A stretch of DNA of 64,000 nt from CBDFHV01 sp965247705 (lineage in GTDB: Bacteria; Pseudomonadota; Alphaproteobacteria; Rhodospirillales; CAMCUA01). Positions 44,753 through 52,789 of this stretch are shown here, piece by piece. The stretch spans positions 1-64,000 of the forward strand of contig CBDFHV010000029.1 in NCBI GenBank assembly GCA_965247705.1, written 5' to 3'. The notes beneath the pieces were generated by a model. The model was not told the origin of the DNA, made no database searches, and saw only the letters and a program-made list of their open reading frames with translations. Both the position numbers and the translations under genes were made by a program. Positions within the stretch are counted from its first letter, which is position 1. Every line of letters begins with the position of its first letter.

Positions 44753-45592
44753 ATGGCGACTTTGAACGGGTTGACGACGGACACCCTTGGCACCGGCGGC
44801 GCCCACGCGGTGATTTCGGCCGCCGAGACGGCGGTCTCCCTGCCGGCGGGGTTCAACGCGGCGGAAGCTGCCTACGCCCGCACCGGCCAGGACCTGATCC
44901 TGGCCGAGCCCGACGGCGACACGGTGGTGGTGCGCGACTTCTTCGCCGGCGATGCGCCGCCGGACCTGATGTTCAACGACGGCAACGCGCGGATCGACGG
45001 CGATCTGGCGGCGCGCCTGGCCGGGCCGATGGCCCCCGGGCAGTACGCGCAAGCCGCGGCGACGGCCATCGGCGAGCCCATCGGACAGGTGGAATCCATC
45101 GGCGGCACGGTCACCGCCACCCGCACCGACGGCACCCAGGCGCAATTGGACGTGGGCGACCCGGTCTATGAGGGCGACATTGTGGAATCGGCGTCCGACG
45201 GCGGCATCGGCATCATTTTCGCCGACGAGACCTCGTTCTCCTTGGGGCCCAGCGGGCGCATGGTGCTCGACGAGATGGTCTACGACCCCGGCACCCAGGA
45301 CGGCAGCTTCGCCATCTCGATCCTTCAGGGGGTGTTCACCTTCGTCAGCGGCCAGGTGGCCAAGACCAGCCCCGACGCCATGGTGCTGGAGACGCCGGTG
45401 GCCACCATCGGCATCCGCGGCACCCAGGGCGGCGGCACGGTAGACAGCCAGGGCGGCGCCGCGAACGGACCGTCCTTGGATTACTACCATCTGATCCAGC
45501 CCGGTCTAGTGTTCCGATCGAGACATTTCGTTCCCATTAAATCTACGCAAACTGCGACCTTCACCCCCGGGCTCAGGAACCAAATGTTATAA
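44753..45592 (+). CDS. FecR-like N-terminal part of a split RTX-type gene
   Basis: An ORF of 279 codons. Residues 1-251 are genuine: an acidic N-terminal region followed by a FecR-type domain (GEPIGQVESIGGTVTATRTDGTQAQLDVGDPVYEGDIVESASDGGIGIIFADETSFSLGPSGRMVLDEM, then GVFTFVSGQVAKTSPDAMVLETPVATIGIRGTQGGG). From codon 252 on, the frame runs into a 95-bp insertion and stops at 45592. Removing the insertion joins it in frame to the calcium-binding part at 45649, giving a 649-residue protein. Such FecR plus RTX proteins are large secreted surface proteins exported without a classical signal peptide. No type I secretion genes are nearby. Confidence 0.8.
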   Translation: MATLNGLTTDTLGTGGAHAVISAAETAVSLPAGFNAAEAAYARTGQDLILAEPDGDTVVVRDFFAGDAPPDLMFNDGNARIDGDLAARLAGPMAPGQYAQAAATAIGEPIGQVESIGGTVTATRTDGTQAQLDVGDPVYEGDIVESASDGGIGIIFADETSFSLGPSGRMVLDEMVYDPGTQDGSFAISILQGVFTFVSGQVAKTSPDAMVLETPVATIGIRGTQGGGTVDSQGGAANGPSLDYYHLIQPGLVFRSRHFVPIKSTQTATFTPGLRNQML

Positions 45593-45604
45593 TCGCAACA
45601 CTAG
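45506..45604. mobile_element. 95-bp MITE with CTAG target duplication
   Basis: CTAG occurs at 45506-45509 and 45601-45604. Just inside, the ends are inverted repeats TGTTCCGAT and ATCGCAACA (one mismatch). The inserted length is 95 bp (45510-45604), shifting the frame of the host gene. A 4-bp CTAG duplication is typical of part of the IS5 family, so this is probably a miniature derivative of such an IS. No ORF lies inside. Confidence 0.8.
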
Positions 45605-45648
45605 AGCTCGGCGAGTCCATCGTCACTGGCCAGGGCTGGACCTTTACC

Positions 45649-46797
45649 TTGAACCTGGAGAACCAGGGTCTGACGGTGCCCAGCATCAATATTCCCCCGT
45701 TGGCGCCGTTCATCGCTTCGGTTCAGCAGATCGTATCCGCGCTGAGCGGCGCCCTGGGCTTTCTGCCCGACACCGGCAACGCCAACACCTATGGGGTCGA
45801 GCCCCAGGGACGGACGGCGGCGGACGACGTTGACGAGGATCTGGACACCGCCGCCGGCGGCGATGACGACAGTGGCGGCGGCGATGTCCCGCCGCCGATC
45901 CCTGGCGAACTGCCGCCGGCTGTGGTCGCCGGCTTGGGCGCCATCGACGCGCCCCCGCCCCCGGTGGACACCGCTGCGGTCGACACCGGCGGCGACGACG
46001 GCGGCGACGACAACCCGGACGAGTTCGTACCGGCGCCGGAACCGGTGTTACCGGTCAATTTTATCTTCGGCGACGAGCTCGATAACGTCATCAACGGAAC
46101 CCCGGGCATCGATGCTATGTTCGGCTTCGGCGGCAACGACAAACTGTTCGGCGACGGCAGCGGCGACTTCCTCGACGGCGGCAACGGCAAGGACGACCTG
46201 TTCGGCGGCCCCGGCAACGACGCGCTCGACGGCGGTACGGACGGTGACGACCTGTTCGGCGGCGACGGCAGAGACATCCTCTTCGGCGGTGATGGCAAAG
46301 ACGAGCTCTTCGGCAACGACGGCGACGACACCCTGTTCGGGGACGGCGACGAAGACGACCTGTTCGGCGGCAAGGGCGACGACATTCTGGACGGCGGCAG
46401 CAGCAGTGATGACCTGTCCGGCGGCGAAGGCGCCGACGAGCTTACAGGCGGCAGCGGCGGTGATGACCTGTCCGGCGGCGAAGGCGCCGACGAGCTTACA
46501 GGCGGCAGCGGCAACGACACCCTCACCGGCGGCAGCGGCGCGGACGATTTCATCTTCGGCATTGGTGACGATACCGATAACATCACCGACCTGGAACTCG
46601 GCGATCGCATCGTGTTGGAGGGCGTGCTCAAAGCAAATGTCACGCCGCCCGACGAATTTTTTGGCGAGGGCGCCGATACCATCACTGTGGATTACGGCGG
46701 CGACGACGTGACCATCATCATCGACAACCAAGACGGAAGTGACTACACGGTCACCCAGGAAGGCGACGACGTAGTCGTGACCTTGAATCCCGATTAG
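45649..46797 (+). CDS. RTX calcium-binding C-terminal part of the split gene
   Basis: An ORF of 382 codons if started at the TTG 45649, but this TTG is an internal Leu codon of the original gene. It has a Pro/Asp-rich linker (DDDSGGGDVPPPIPGELPP), then about fifteen nonapeptide units of GGxGxDxLx type between residues about 150 and 290 (for example GGNGKDDLFGGPGNDALDGG). Two 60-bp DNA units encoding DDLSGGEGADELTGGSG are perfectly repeated. A C-terminal non-repeat domain (DNITDLELGDRIVLEGVL onward) ends at 46797. The repeats fold into a calcium-loaded beta roll after secretion. Without a proper start it is probably not made unless translation re-initiates. Confidence 0.8.
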   Translation: MNLENQGLTVPSINIPPLAPFIASVQQIVSALSGALGFLPDTGNANTYGVEPQGRTAADDVDEDLDTAAGGDDDSGGGDVPPPIPGELPPAVVAGLGAIDAPPPPVDTAAVDTGGDDGGDDNPDEFVPAPEPVLPVNFIFGDELDNVINGTPGIDAMFGFGGNDKLFGDGSGDFLDGGNGKDDLFGGPGNDALDGGTDGDDLFGGDGRDILFGGDGKDELFGNDGDDTLFGDGDEDDLFGGKGDDILDGGSSSDDLSGGEGADELTGGSGGDDLSGGEGADELTGGSGNDTLTGGSGADDFIFGIGDDTDNITDLELGDRIVLEGVLKANVTPPDEFFGEGADTITVDYGGDDVTIIIDNQDGSDYTVTQEGDDVVVTLNPD

Positions 46798-46816
46798 TGA
46801 GCCTGGGATCCTCTCT

Positions 46817-46824
46817 ATAAGTTT
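46817..46824. repeat. Left 8-bp target duplication of the intact IS1595 copy
   Basis: ATAAGTTT at 46817-46824 directly precedes the element and is repeated perfectly at 47902-47909 directly after it. Eight bases is the duplication size of the IS1595 family, and its perfection points to a recent insertion. Confidence 0.9.
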
Positions 46825-47901
46825 CGTCCCTATCCGGTTAAAACAGGATCGGCCTAAATGTTCTTGTTATGTTCACGTAGAGGATGTAGGCTGATCGCAT
46901 TGTCTCGGGCTTTTGGAGGGCGGTGCGATGGGCAGGATGTTGGCGTTTCAAGAACGGCACGGATCGGAAGCGGCCTGCATCGAGGCGCTGGCCCGGCTGC
47001 GCTGGCCGCAGGGCTATGTCTGTGCCCGCTGCGGCGAACGGCGGAGCTACCGAATGACGGCGCGGCCCAGGATCTTCGAATGCGCCCGTTGCGGTCATCA
47101 GGAATCGGTGACGGCGGGGACGATCTTCCACCGCACCCGCACGCCGCTCCGCAAATGGTTCCTGGCGGCGTGGTGGATGGCGCGCGACAAGCGTGGGGTC
47201 TCGGCCCTTTTGCTGTCCCGCGAGTTGGATCTGCGCTACGAGACAGCGTGGCTGATGGCTCATAAGCTGCGTCATGCCCTGACGGAGCGCTCGGAATTTC
47301 CGCTCGAGGGCTTGGTCGAGGTCGACGAGAGTTATTATGGCGGGCGCGGCAAGCCGGAGAGCCGGGGCCGGGGCCTTTCCAACCCGAACAAGAGCCTGTT
47401 GGTGGTGGCCGTCGAGAAGCGGCCGGTCGGGCCGGGCAAGGGCATCAAGGGAAGCGGCTTCGTCGCCGGCCGGGCGCGGCTCGCCATCCTCCCGGCGGCC
47501 ACCGCCCGCGAGCTGGGCGGCTTCGTGCGCGCCTCGGTCAGGCCCGGAAGCCGCCTCGCCAGCGACGCCTTCAAGGGGTACGCCGGACTCCGCGACACCT
47601 ATCGCCACCACCCCGTCGTGCAAGGCGAAGGCAAGAATGCCGAGCGCTTGATGCCGGTCGTCCATGTCCTGTTTTCCAACGTGAAGACCTGGCTCAACGG
47701 CACCTATCACGGTGTCGGCGCCAAGCACCTGCCGCGCTATGCCCGGGAATGGAGCTACCGCTTCAACCGCCGCACACGCATCACCGATCTGGCCGACTTC
47801 GTCCTCCGCCGCGCCATGGACCAACCCACCATCACCTACAAGGAGCTGGTCGACAGTCTTCAACCGCAGGGTGCGCTACCTGCTTTAACCGGATAGGGAC
47901 G
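46825..47901 (+). mobile_element. Complete IS1595-family insertion sequence
   Basis: 1077 bp with terminal inverted repeats CGTCCCTATCCGGTTAAA (continuing RCAGG), a single intact transposase gene and perfect 8-bp target duplications. It inserted 27 bp after the RTX stop codon, between that gene and its terminator at 47917. Confidence 0.95.
46928..47896 (+). CDS. IS1595-family (ISXO2-like) transposase
   Basis: A 322-residue transposase. A zinc ribbon with CARCGERRSYRM and FECARCGHQESVTAGTIFHRTRTPLRKWF lies at about residues 25-75. The catalytic domain has VDESYYGGRGKPES, SDAFKGYAGLRD, NVKTWLNGTYHGVGAKHLPRYAREWSYRFNRR and closes DLADFVLRRAMDQP. GGAGGG is 7 bases before the ATG at 46928; the TTG at 46913 is in frame but less likely. 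All family landmarks are intact, so this is the probable active source for IS1595-type movement in this genome. Confidence 0.94.
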   Translation: MGRMLAFQERHGSEAACIEALARLRWPQGYVCARCGERRSYRMTARPRIFECARCGHQESVTAGTIFHRTRTPLRKWFLAAWWMARDKRGVSALLLSRELDLRYETAWLMAHKLRHALTERSEFPLEGLVEVDESYYGGRGKPESRGRGLSNPNKSLLVVAVEKRPVGPGKGIKGSGFVAGRARLAILPAATARELGGFVRASVRPGSRLASDAFKGYAGLRDTYRHHPVVQGEGKNAERLMPVVHVLFSNVKTWLNGTYHGVGAKHLPRYAREWSYRFNRRTRITDLADFVLRRAMDQPTITYKELVDSLQPQGALPALTG

Positions 47902-47916
47902 ATAAGTTTTTACGAC

Positions 47917-47945
47917 GGGCCGCCTTCGGGCGGCCCCTTTCGTTT
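47917..47945 (+). terminator. Intrinsic terminator, displaced from the RTX gene
   Basis: An 8-bp perfect stem, GGGCCGCC-TTCG-GGCGGCCC with a UUCG tetraloop, followed by CTTTCGTTT. It lies 8 bp after the right target duplication of the IS, so before the insertion it would have stood about 40 bp after the RTX stop codon. Confidence 0.85.
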
Positions 47946-48009
47946 CCCTGCGTTTCCGTGCCGTTGCCCCGAGGCCCGCCGCGCCGTACCGTGCGCGCCG
48001 GTAGTCAAC

Positions 48010-49488
48010 ATGACAGGAATCGACCCCATGGGTTTCATGCCCGTGGCCCTGGGCGGCGCCACCGACGTGCGGCTAGACGACCGCTGGCCGGGCGATCATC
48101 TGATCGGCGAGGCCAATCGCCGGGCCGGCGTTCTGGCCGGCATCGGCGTGGGGCGAGGCGACCGGGTGGCGATCCTTCACGGCGGCAGCCCGGACTTCCT
48201 TGCCGATCTGCTGGCCGTGTGGCGCCTCGGCGCCTGCGCCGCCTGCCTCAATCCGGCGCTGAGCAAGGCCGAGATCGCGACGGTCACCCAATTCCTCCGG
48301 CCGGCGGCGATCCTGGTGGCTGGCGACCCGCCTGTGGGCCTCGACGATCCGTCCGTACCGGTCCTGTGCGCCGCCGAGGAGACGGGCGGTCGTGAGGTCT
48401 CCGTTGACAACATCGGGAGTCTGGACGATCCGGCGCTGATCCTGTTCACTTCCGGCACCACGGGCGCGCCCAAGGGGGTCGTGCACGCCATGCGCTCGCT
48501 GCTGGCCCGGGCGGCCCTGAACCGGGCCCACATGGGCGATTCGGTGCTGGCCCGGAGCCTTTGTGTGCTGCCGACCCATTTCGGCCACGGCCTGATCGGT
48601 AACATCCTGACCCCCCTTCTGGCCGGCGGCGAAGTCCTCCTGTGCCCGGAGATGTCGGTGGCCGAGATGGGCGGGCTGGGCCGGTTGCTGGTCGAGCGCC
48701 GGGTGACGTTCCTCAGTTCCGTGCCCGCCTTCTGGCGCCTGGCCCTCAGGGCCAGCCGGCCGCCGACGGAACCGACACTTGCGCGGCTGCACATCGGCTC
48801 GTCCCCCTTGAGCGCCGAATTGTGGAACGCGGTCGCCGACTGGTCGGGCACGCGCCATGTGGTCAATACCTACGGCATTACCGAGACCGCCAACTGGATC
48901 GGCGGCGCTTCGGCCGCGGAAGTGGCGCCCGAGGACGGCCTGGTCGGCCGGCCCTGGGGCGGCCGCTACGCCATTGTCGACGGCGGGGGCGACTTTCACC
49001 CCCGGGGCGAGGGAGAAATCTTCGTCCAAACCCCGTCCCTGATGACCGGCTACCTGGACCGCGACGACCTCACCCGGGAGGCCATGGTGGGCGGCTGGTA
49101 CCGGACTGGCGACACGGGCGTCGTGGACGGTGACGGCCGGCTGCGCCTGACCGGGCGGCTGCGCGAGGAAATCAACCGGGCCGGCGTCAAGGTGAGCCCG
49201 GCGGAGGTCGATCTTTTGCTGGAGCGCCATCCCCGTGTTGCCGAGGCCTGCGCCTTCGCCGTGCCCGACCCGATCTCCGGCGAAGCGGTCGCCGTGGCGG
49301 TGGTGCCCGGGGACGGCGACTCCCTGGATACCGACGACCTGCGGCGCTGGTGCCTGGAGCGGATCCGGCGTGAGGCCGTGCCCCAGACGTGGTATGTGCT
49401 GTCCCGCCTGCCCCGCAACGACCGGGGCAAGGTCAATCGGGCCCGGGTCCGCGACCAGTGCCTGGAAACCGCCGACGGGACCCCATAG
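48010..49488 (+). CDS. ANL-superfamily acyl-CoA synthetase/ligase
   Basis: A 492-residue AMP-forming ligase. The phosphate loop is LILFTSGTTGAPKGVVHAM, A5 is NTYGITETANWIGG, and A7/A8 are GWYRTGDTGVVDGDGRLRLTGRLREEINRAGVKVSPAEVD. The C-terminal A10 Lys is in RLPRNDRGKVNRARVRDQ. It activates a carboxylic acid as AMP ester and usually passes it to CoA; the acid is unknown. The start is ATG 48010 (MTGIDPMGFMP); the frame is open back into the IS without meaning. It ends 15 bp before the dehalogenase gene, so both likely form an operon. Confidence 0.9.
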   Translation: MTGIDPMGFMPVALGGATDVRLDDRWPGDHLIGEANRRAGVLAGIGVGRGDRVAILHGGSPDFLADLLAVWRLGACAACLNPALSKAEIATVTQFLRPAAILVAGDPPVGLDDPSVPVLCAAEETGGREVSVDNIGSLDDPALILFTSGTTGAPKGVVHAMRSLLARAALNRAHMGDSVLARSLCVLPTHFGHGLIGNILTPLLAGGEVLLCPEMSVAEMGGLGRLLVERRVTFLSSVPAFWRLALRASRPPTEPTLARLHIGSSPLSAELWNAVADWSGTRHVVNTYGITETANWIGGASAAEVAPEDGLVGRPWGGRYAIVDGGGDFHPRGEGEIFVQTPSLMTGYLDRDDLTREAMVGGWYRTGDTGVVDGDGRLRLTGRLREEINRAGVKVSPAEVDLLLERHPRVAEACAFAVPDPISGEAVAVAVVPGDGDSLDTDDLRRWCLERIRREAVPQTWYVLSRLPRNDRGKVNRARVRDQCLETADGTP

Positions 49489-49503
49489 GACGGGAACGCC
49501 GCC

Positions 49504-50217
49504 ATGGCGCTGGATGGGATCAAGGCCCTCACCTTCGACGTTTTCGGTACCGTCGTCGATTGGCGCGGCAGCCTGGTGCGCGAGGGCGAGGCCTTGGGCA
49601 GGGCGTGGGGCCTCGCCGTGGACTGGGGCGCCTTCGCCGATGACTGGCGGGCCCTCTACCAACCGTCCATGGCCCGGGTGATGAGCGGCGAGCTTCCGTG
49701 GACCAACCTGGACGGCCTGCACCGCATGAGCCTCGACGAAGTCCTCGCCAAGCACGGCATTGCCGGCCTGTCGGAGGCAGACAAGGATGACCTCAACCGG
49801 GCCTGGCATCGGCTCGACCCCTGGCCCGACGTGGTGGCCGGCCTGACCCGGCTGAAGAAGCGCTATATCCTCGCCACGCTCTCCAACGGCAACGTGGCGA
49901 TGATGGTCGCCATGGCCCGGCGGGGCGGCCTTCCCTGGGACGCCATCCTGGGCGCCGAAGTGGCCCGCGCCTACAAGGCCGAGCGCAAATGCTACGACAC
50001 CACCGCGGCGCTGCTGGGGCTCGCCAACGGCGAATGCCTGATGGTCGCCGCCCACAACCAGGACCTCCAGCGCTGCAAGGGTTACGGCTTTCGCACCGCT
50101 TTCGTCCACCGCCCGGACGAACTGGGCCCCGGACGCACCAGGGACGGGGAGCCGGCGGAGGCCTACGACGTGGTGGCCGACGATTTTGTCGACTTGGCGG
50201 ACAAGCTGGGATGCTGA
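49504..50217 (+). CDS. Haloacid dehalogenase type II family hydrolase
   Basis: A 237-residue HAD hydrolase. The nucleophile Asp is D12 in ALTFDVFGTVVDWRGSL, motif II Ser/Asn in LATLSNGNV, the Lys in ARAYKAERKCYDTTAALLGL, and motif IV is replaced by MVAAHNQDLQRCKGYGFRTAFV, typical of the L-2-haloacid dehalogenase branch. Members hydrolyse 2-haloalkanoic acids to hydroxy acids, though many close relatives have other substrates. The gene lies between an acyl ligase and an IalB-like gene and not far from a 2-hydroxyacid dehydrogenase, which could use the product; that link is inference. Confidence 0.88.
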   Translation: MALDGIKALTFDVFGTVVDWRGSLVREGEALGRAWGLAVDWGAFADDWRALYQPSMARVMSGELPWTNLDGLHRMSLDEVLAKHGIAGLSEADKDDLNRAWHRLDPWPDVVAGLTRLKKRYILATLSNGNVAMMVAMARRGGLPWDAILGAEVARAYKAERKCYDTTAALLGLANGECLMVAAHNQDLQRCKGYGFRTAFVHRPDELGPGRTRDGEPAEAYDVVADDFVDLADKLGC

Positions 50218-50813
50218 CGAACGCGCGGCCGGACACAGCTTCTCCCTCCCCCTTGGAGGGGGAGGGCAGGGGTGGGGGGGACCGTTGCAGTCGATGGATT
50301 GCCGGGTCCATTGTCACTCTCTCGTTGTTTTTCCAGGCACCGCTTGCTTCCGCCGCTTACGTCACCTTCCACCAGGTCTTCGGCGATTGGGCGGTAACCT
50401 GCTGGCGCAACGAGGCCAACGGGCGCTCGGACTGCGCCCTGTCCGCCCCGCCGCCCCGCCTGGAGCGGGCGCCGATTAGCGTGGTGCAGGTCACCGAGCC
50501 GATTTCGGGGGGCTTCGCGCTCACCGTGGAGGCCCGGGAGGCGACGGCAACCGGTGCAACGGTGTCCTTGCAGGTGGATGCGGGATCGGTCCTCCAAGCA
50601 CCACTGGGGGCGGATTACGTGGCGCGCTGGACCAGTACCGACGCCGGACCCGTGGTGGCGGAGATGCTGGAAGGCAAGACTCTCCGGGTGACGTCACCCG
50701 CGCCCGGTTCCGGGGCACCGCAGGAAGAAGTGCTGTCCCTGCAGGACTTCGGCCAGGCCTTCGAGGTGTTGCGGGTCAATCTCCGCCAGCGGGGAATCAT
50801 CCGCGACCGCTGA
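50211..50813 (+). CDS. IalB-like secreted protein
   Basis: A 200-residue protein. After a poor N-terminal region, a signal peptide IAGSIVTLSLFFQAPLASAA leads to YVTFHQVFGDWAVTCWRNEANGRSDCALS, the Cys pair and GDW motif of the invasion-associated locus B family. A beta-rich remainder ends with VLRVNLRQRGI. The family is exported in alphaproteobacteria; its role outside Bartonella is not settled. The ATG at 50211 overlaps the dehalogenase stop, but residues 10-22 (about SPSPLEGEGRGGG) are encoded by an interspersed palindrome, so the original start may have been lost or lie later. Confidence 0.65.
   Translation: MLTNARPDTASPSPLEGEGRGGGDRCSRWIAGSIVTLSLFFQAPLASAAYVTFHQVFGDWAVTCWRNEANGRSDCALSAPPPRLERAPISVVQVTEPISGGFALTVEAREATATGATVSLQVDAGSVLQAPLGADYVARWTSTDAGPVVAEMLEGKTLRVTSPAPGSGAPQEEVLSLQDFGQAFEVLRVNLRQRGIIRDR
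50241..50281. repeat. Palindromic repeat inside the IalB-like leader
   Basis: CCCTCCCCC (50244-50252) and GGGGGAGGG (50258-50266) form a hairpin, followed by CAGGGGTGGGGGG. The reverse complement of the repeat at 27182-27238 has the same layout. Here it is translated as part of the IalB-like N-terminus. Confidence 0.5.
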
Positions 50814-50893
50814 CGCCCCGCCGATTCCCTCAGACGGCGGAATGTGATATTGTTCAAGGGCGTTACGAAGACAATCGGAACGGAACGGCCAGA

Positions 50894-51070
50894 ATGACCG
50901 TCGGCGCCGTCGGATCGTCCAGCCTGGGGCTGGCGCTTCAGTCCTTGAAACAGGCGATCCAACAGGAGCAGCAGGTCTTGCAGCTCATCCAGCAGGTCAC
51001 CCGCGGCGGCGGCCTGTCCAGCGGTGCGCCCAGTGGCGGGCGCGGCACCGTTCTCGACATTCTCGTGTGA
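50894..51070 (+). CDS. Small 58-residue protein, unknown
   Basis: An ATG-to-TGA frame of 58 residues too short for ordinary gene lists: MTVGAVGSSSLGLALQSLKQ, then AIQQEQQVLQLIQQVTRGGG and a Gly/Ser tail ending TVLDILV. The Gln-rich amphipathic helix looks like the small YjfB-like putative motility proteins of proteobacteria, but I cannot confirm this. CGGAACGG lies about 7 bases ahead. It is convergent with the FliL-like gene. Confidence 0.45.
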   Translation: MTVGAVGSSSLGLALQSLKQAIQQEQQVLQLIQQVTRGGGLSSGAPSGGRGTVLDILV

Positions 51071-51108
51071 CAGAAGTTCCAGGCGCCGCGGTGCCCGGAC
51101 GCGGTCCC

Positions 51109-51564
51109 CTACTTGATCTTGCTGCAGCCCAGGGCGGTGGCCCGCGACCGGCTCGAACCGGTGGAGAATTTCCTCAACCCGGGGACCAGTTCCACGTGGG
51201 AAACCAAGTTCTGCCGCAGGGCCTTGTTGGTCGCCTCCAGCAGCATGGGTTCCACCGCCGCCGTGTCCAACTTGCGGTCGGCGTTGACGGGAATGGGGTG
51301 GAGGGACAGGGTCTCCATGATCGCGTCCCGCAGGCGCGGCGACAGTTCGCAGATGGCGGAGACCAGGGAACTGTCGGTTACCTGGAGAAACAGTGTCACC
51401 GGCGTTTCGCGCAGGGATGCATCCGTGGGGCTATGGATGGGCGCGATAAAAGACAGCAGTTGAACCCGCGCCGAGCCATCGTCAGCGGGCGGCGTTTGGG
51501 CTCCGAGGTCATGACTGGTGCCCAGCACCAGGATAAGGGTGGCCATCCACAACTTTACCAACAC
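51109..51564 (-). CDS. Secreted FliL-like protein (weak match)
   Basis: A 151-residue exported protein. Start GTG 51564 has GGAGGG 6-7 bases ahead and gives a signal segment VLVKLWMATLILVLGTSHDLGAQ. The mature part, TPVTLFLQVTDSSLVSAICELSPRLRDAIMETLSLHPI followed by a helix LLEATNKALRQNLVSHVELVPGL, resembles the periplasmic domain of FliL, which links stator and flagellar motor. The pairing with a possible motility small protein supports this only weakly, as no flagellar genes are in the window. It ends in a basic Cys-containing tail. Confidence 0.5.
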   Translation of the reverse strand: MLVKLWMATLILVLGTSHDLGAQTPPADDGSARVQLLSFIAPIHSPTDASLRETPVTLFLQVTDSSLVSAICELSPRLRDAIMETLSLHPIPVNADRKLDTAAVEPMLLEATNKALRQNLVSHVELVPGLRKFSTGSSRSRATALGCSKIK

Positions 51565-51692
51565 TTTCAACCCTCCATTCTTCGGCGTCCCCCCGTCCGG
51601 CGTCGGAAACTTGTATAGCAGCCTCGGCTGAACACAGGCTAGGGGTTTCCCTAAATCTACCAGGAACGCGCTAAAGCCGTCAGTGACTCGTC

Positions 51693-52661
51693 TCACTCGG
51701 CGAACTGACCCATGTCGACCCGATTGATCAGCGGCTCCCCGTCCCGATAGCGTTTCAGGTTGTCGGCCACCAGTTGGGCGAAGCGCGCGTGGGCGGGCCC
51801 GCCCCAGCCCGCCACGTGGGGCGATACGATCAGCTTGTCGCTGTGCCACAGGAGATCGTCGGTGGGCACCGGTTCCTGTTCCTGCACGTCCAGCCCCGCC
51901 CCGGCGACGACGCCGGCGTCCAGGGCGCGCAGAAGGGCCGTCTGGTCGATGACGCCGCCCCGGGCGACGTTGACGATCAGGGCCGAGGGCTTCATCAGGG
52001 CGAATTCGGCCTCGCCCAGCAGGTGGCGGGTCTCACGGGTCAGGGGCACCGACAGGATCACGGCATCGAGCCGCGGCAGGATGTCACGCAGGCGCGCCAC
52101 GGGCACCCCTTCGTCGGCGTACGCATCGGTGGCCCCGTCCCGGCTGACGGCGATCACATGCATGTCGAAGGCCTTGAGCCGGCGGGCCACCTGCCGCCCG
52201 ATGGAACCGTAGCCCACCACCGCGACGCTCCGCCCTTCCAGGGACATCACGTCGTCCACCAGCCCGTCCCGTCCCCAATCGCCGGCGATGCGGTTGCGTT
52301 CCATGCGGGGAATCCGTCGGGCCAGGCCGAGCAGCAGGGCGACCGCATGCTCGGCGCAGGTGGTGCCCCGCACGCCCCGGGCATTGCAGACGATCACCCC
52401 CTCGGGGAATCCGTGGCGGAGGAAGGGATCGAGGCCGACGGACCGGGTTTGAACGAACTTGAGCCCGCGGGCGGTGTCCTTCAGCGCCTTGGCCTCATCA
52501 GCGCCATAAAGGTTGCCACTGACGATGAAGACCTCGGCGCCGGCGCCACAACGGGCGATGTCGGCGCCGCTGTCCACCCGCACCGCGTCCTCACCGACAA
52601 GCACCGCCTCCAGGACCTCCATCGCCACCGGGACGGCCGGCACCAGGTAGATGATCTTCAT
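51693..52661 (-). CDS. D-isomer-specific 2-hydroxyacid dehydrogenase
   Basis: A 322-residue NAD(P)-dependent enzyme. The Rossmann motif is VAVVGYGSIGRQVARRL (GxGxxG); the catalytic residues are Arg in NVARGGVIDQ, Glu in VQEQEPVPTDD and His in SPHVAGWGG. It interconverts a D-2-hydroxy acid and a 2-keto acid. NARGVRGTTCAEHAVALLLGLARRI marks the substrate-side helix. Glyoxylate or hydroxypyruvate reductase activity is plausible but not shown. It is divergent from the amidase gene across 128 bp. Confidence 0.9.
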   Translation of the reverse strand: MKIIYLVPAVPVAMEVLEAVLVGEDAVRVDSGADIARCGAGAEVFIVSGNLYGADEAKALKDTARGLKFVQTRSVGLDPFLRHGFPEGVIVCNARGVRGTTCAEHAVALLLGLARRIPRMERNRIAGDWGRDGLVDDVMSLEGRSVAVVGYGSIGRQVARRLKAFDMHVIAVSRDGATDAYADEGVPVARLRDILPRLDAVILSVPLTRETRHLLGEAEFALMKPSALIVNVARGGVIDQTALLRALDAGVVAGAGLDVQEQEPVPTDDLLWHSDKLIVSPHVAGWGGPAHARFAQLVADNLKRYRDGEPLINRVDMGQFAE

Positions 52662-52789
52662 GGGAACAGGCTCCGGAATGGCGGGCGGGTGTGGTCGAGG
52701 GACGGGCGCGCCAAGCCGTTCCTGACCGCCGGCGCGCCCGATGCTACTATGCCCCCCTTCGCGCCCTCAAGCCACGGAACGCTTCCATC

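Noticed and set aside
45510..45600. A genuine alternative C-terminus for the FecR protein
   Set aside because: The extra residues come from a flanked insertion with target duplication; the frame continues perfectly once it is removed.
46130..46550. CRISPR-like or satellite repeat
   Set aside because: The periodicity is coding: glycine/aspartate nonapeptides of an RTX beta roll.
48073..50109. 678-codon minus-strand frame across the ANL ligase and dehalogenase genes
   Set aside because: Antisense to two genes with clear catalytic motifs; the translation shows only low-complexity His/Gly/Gln sequence.
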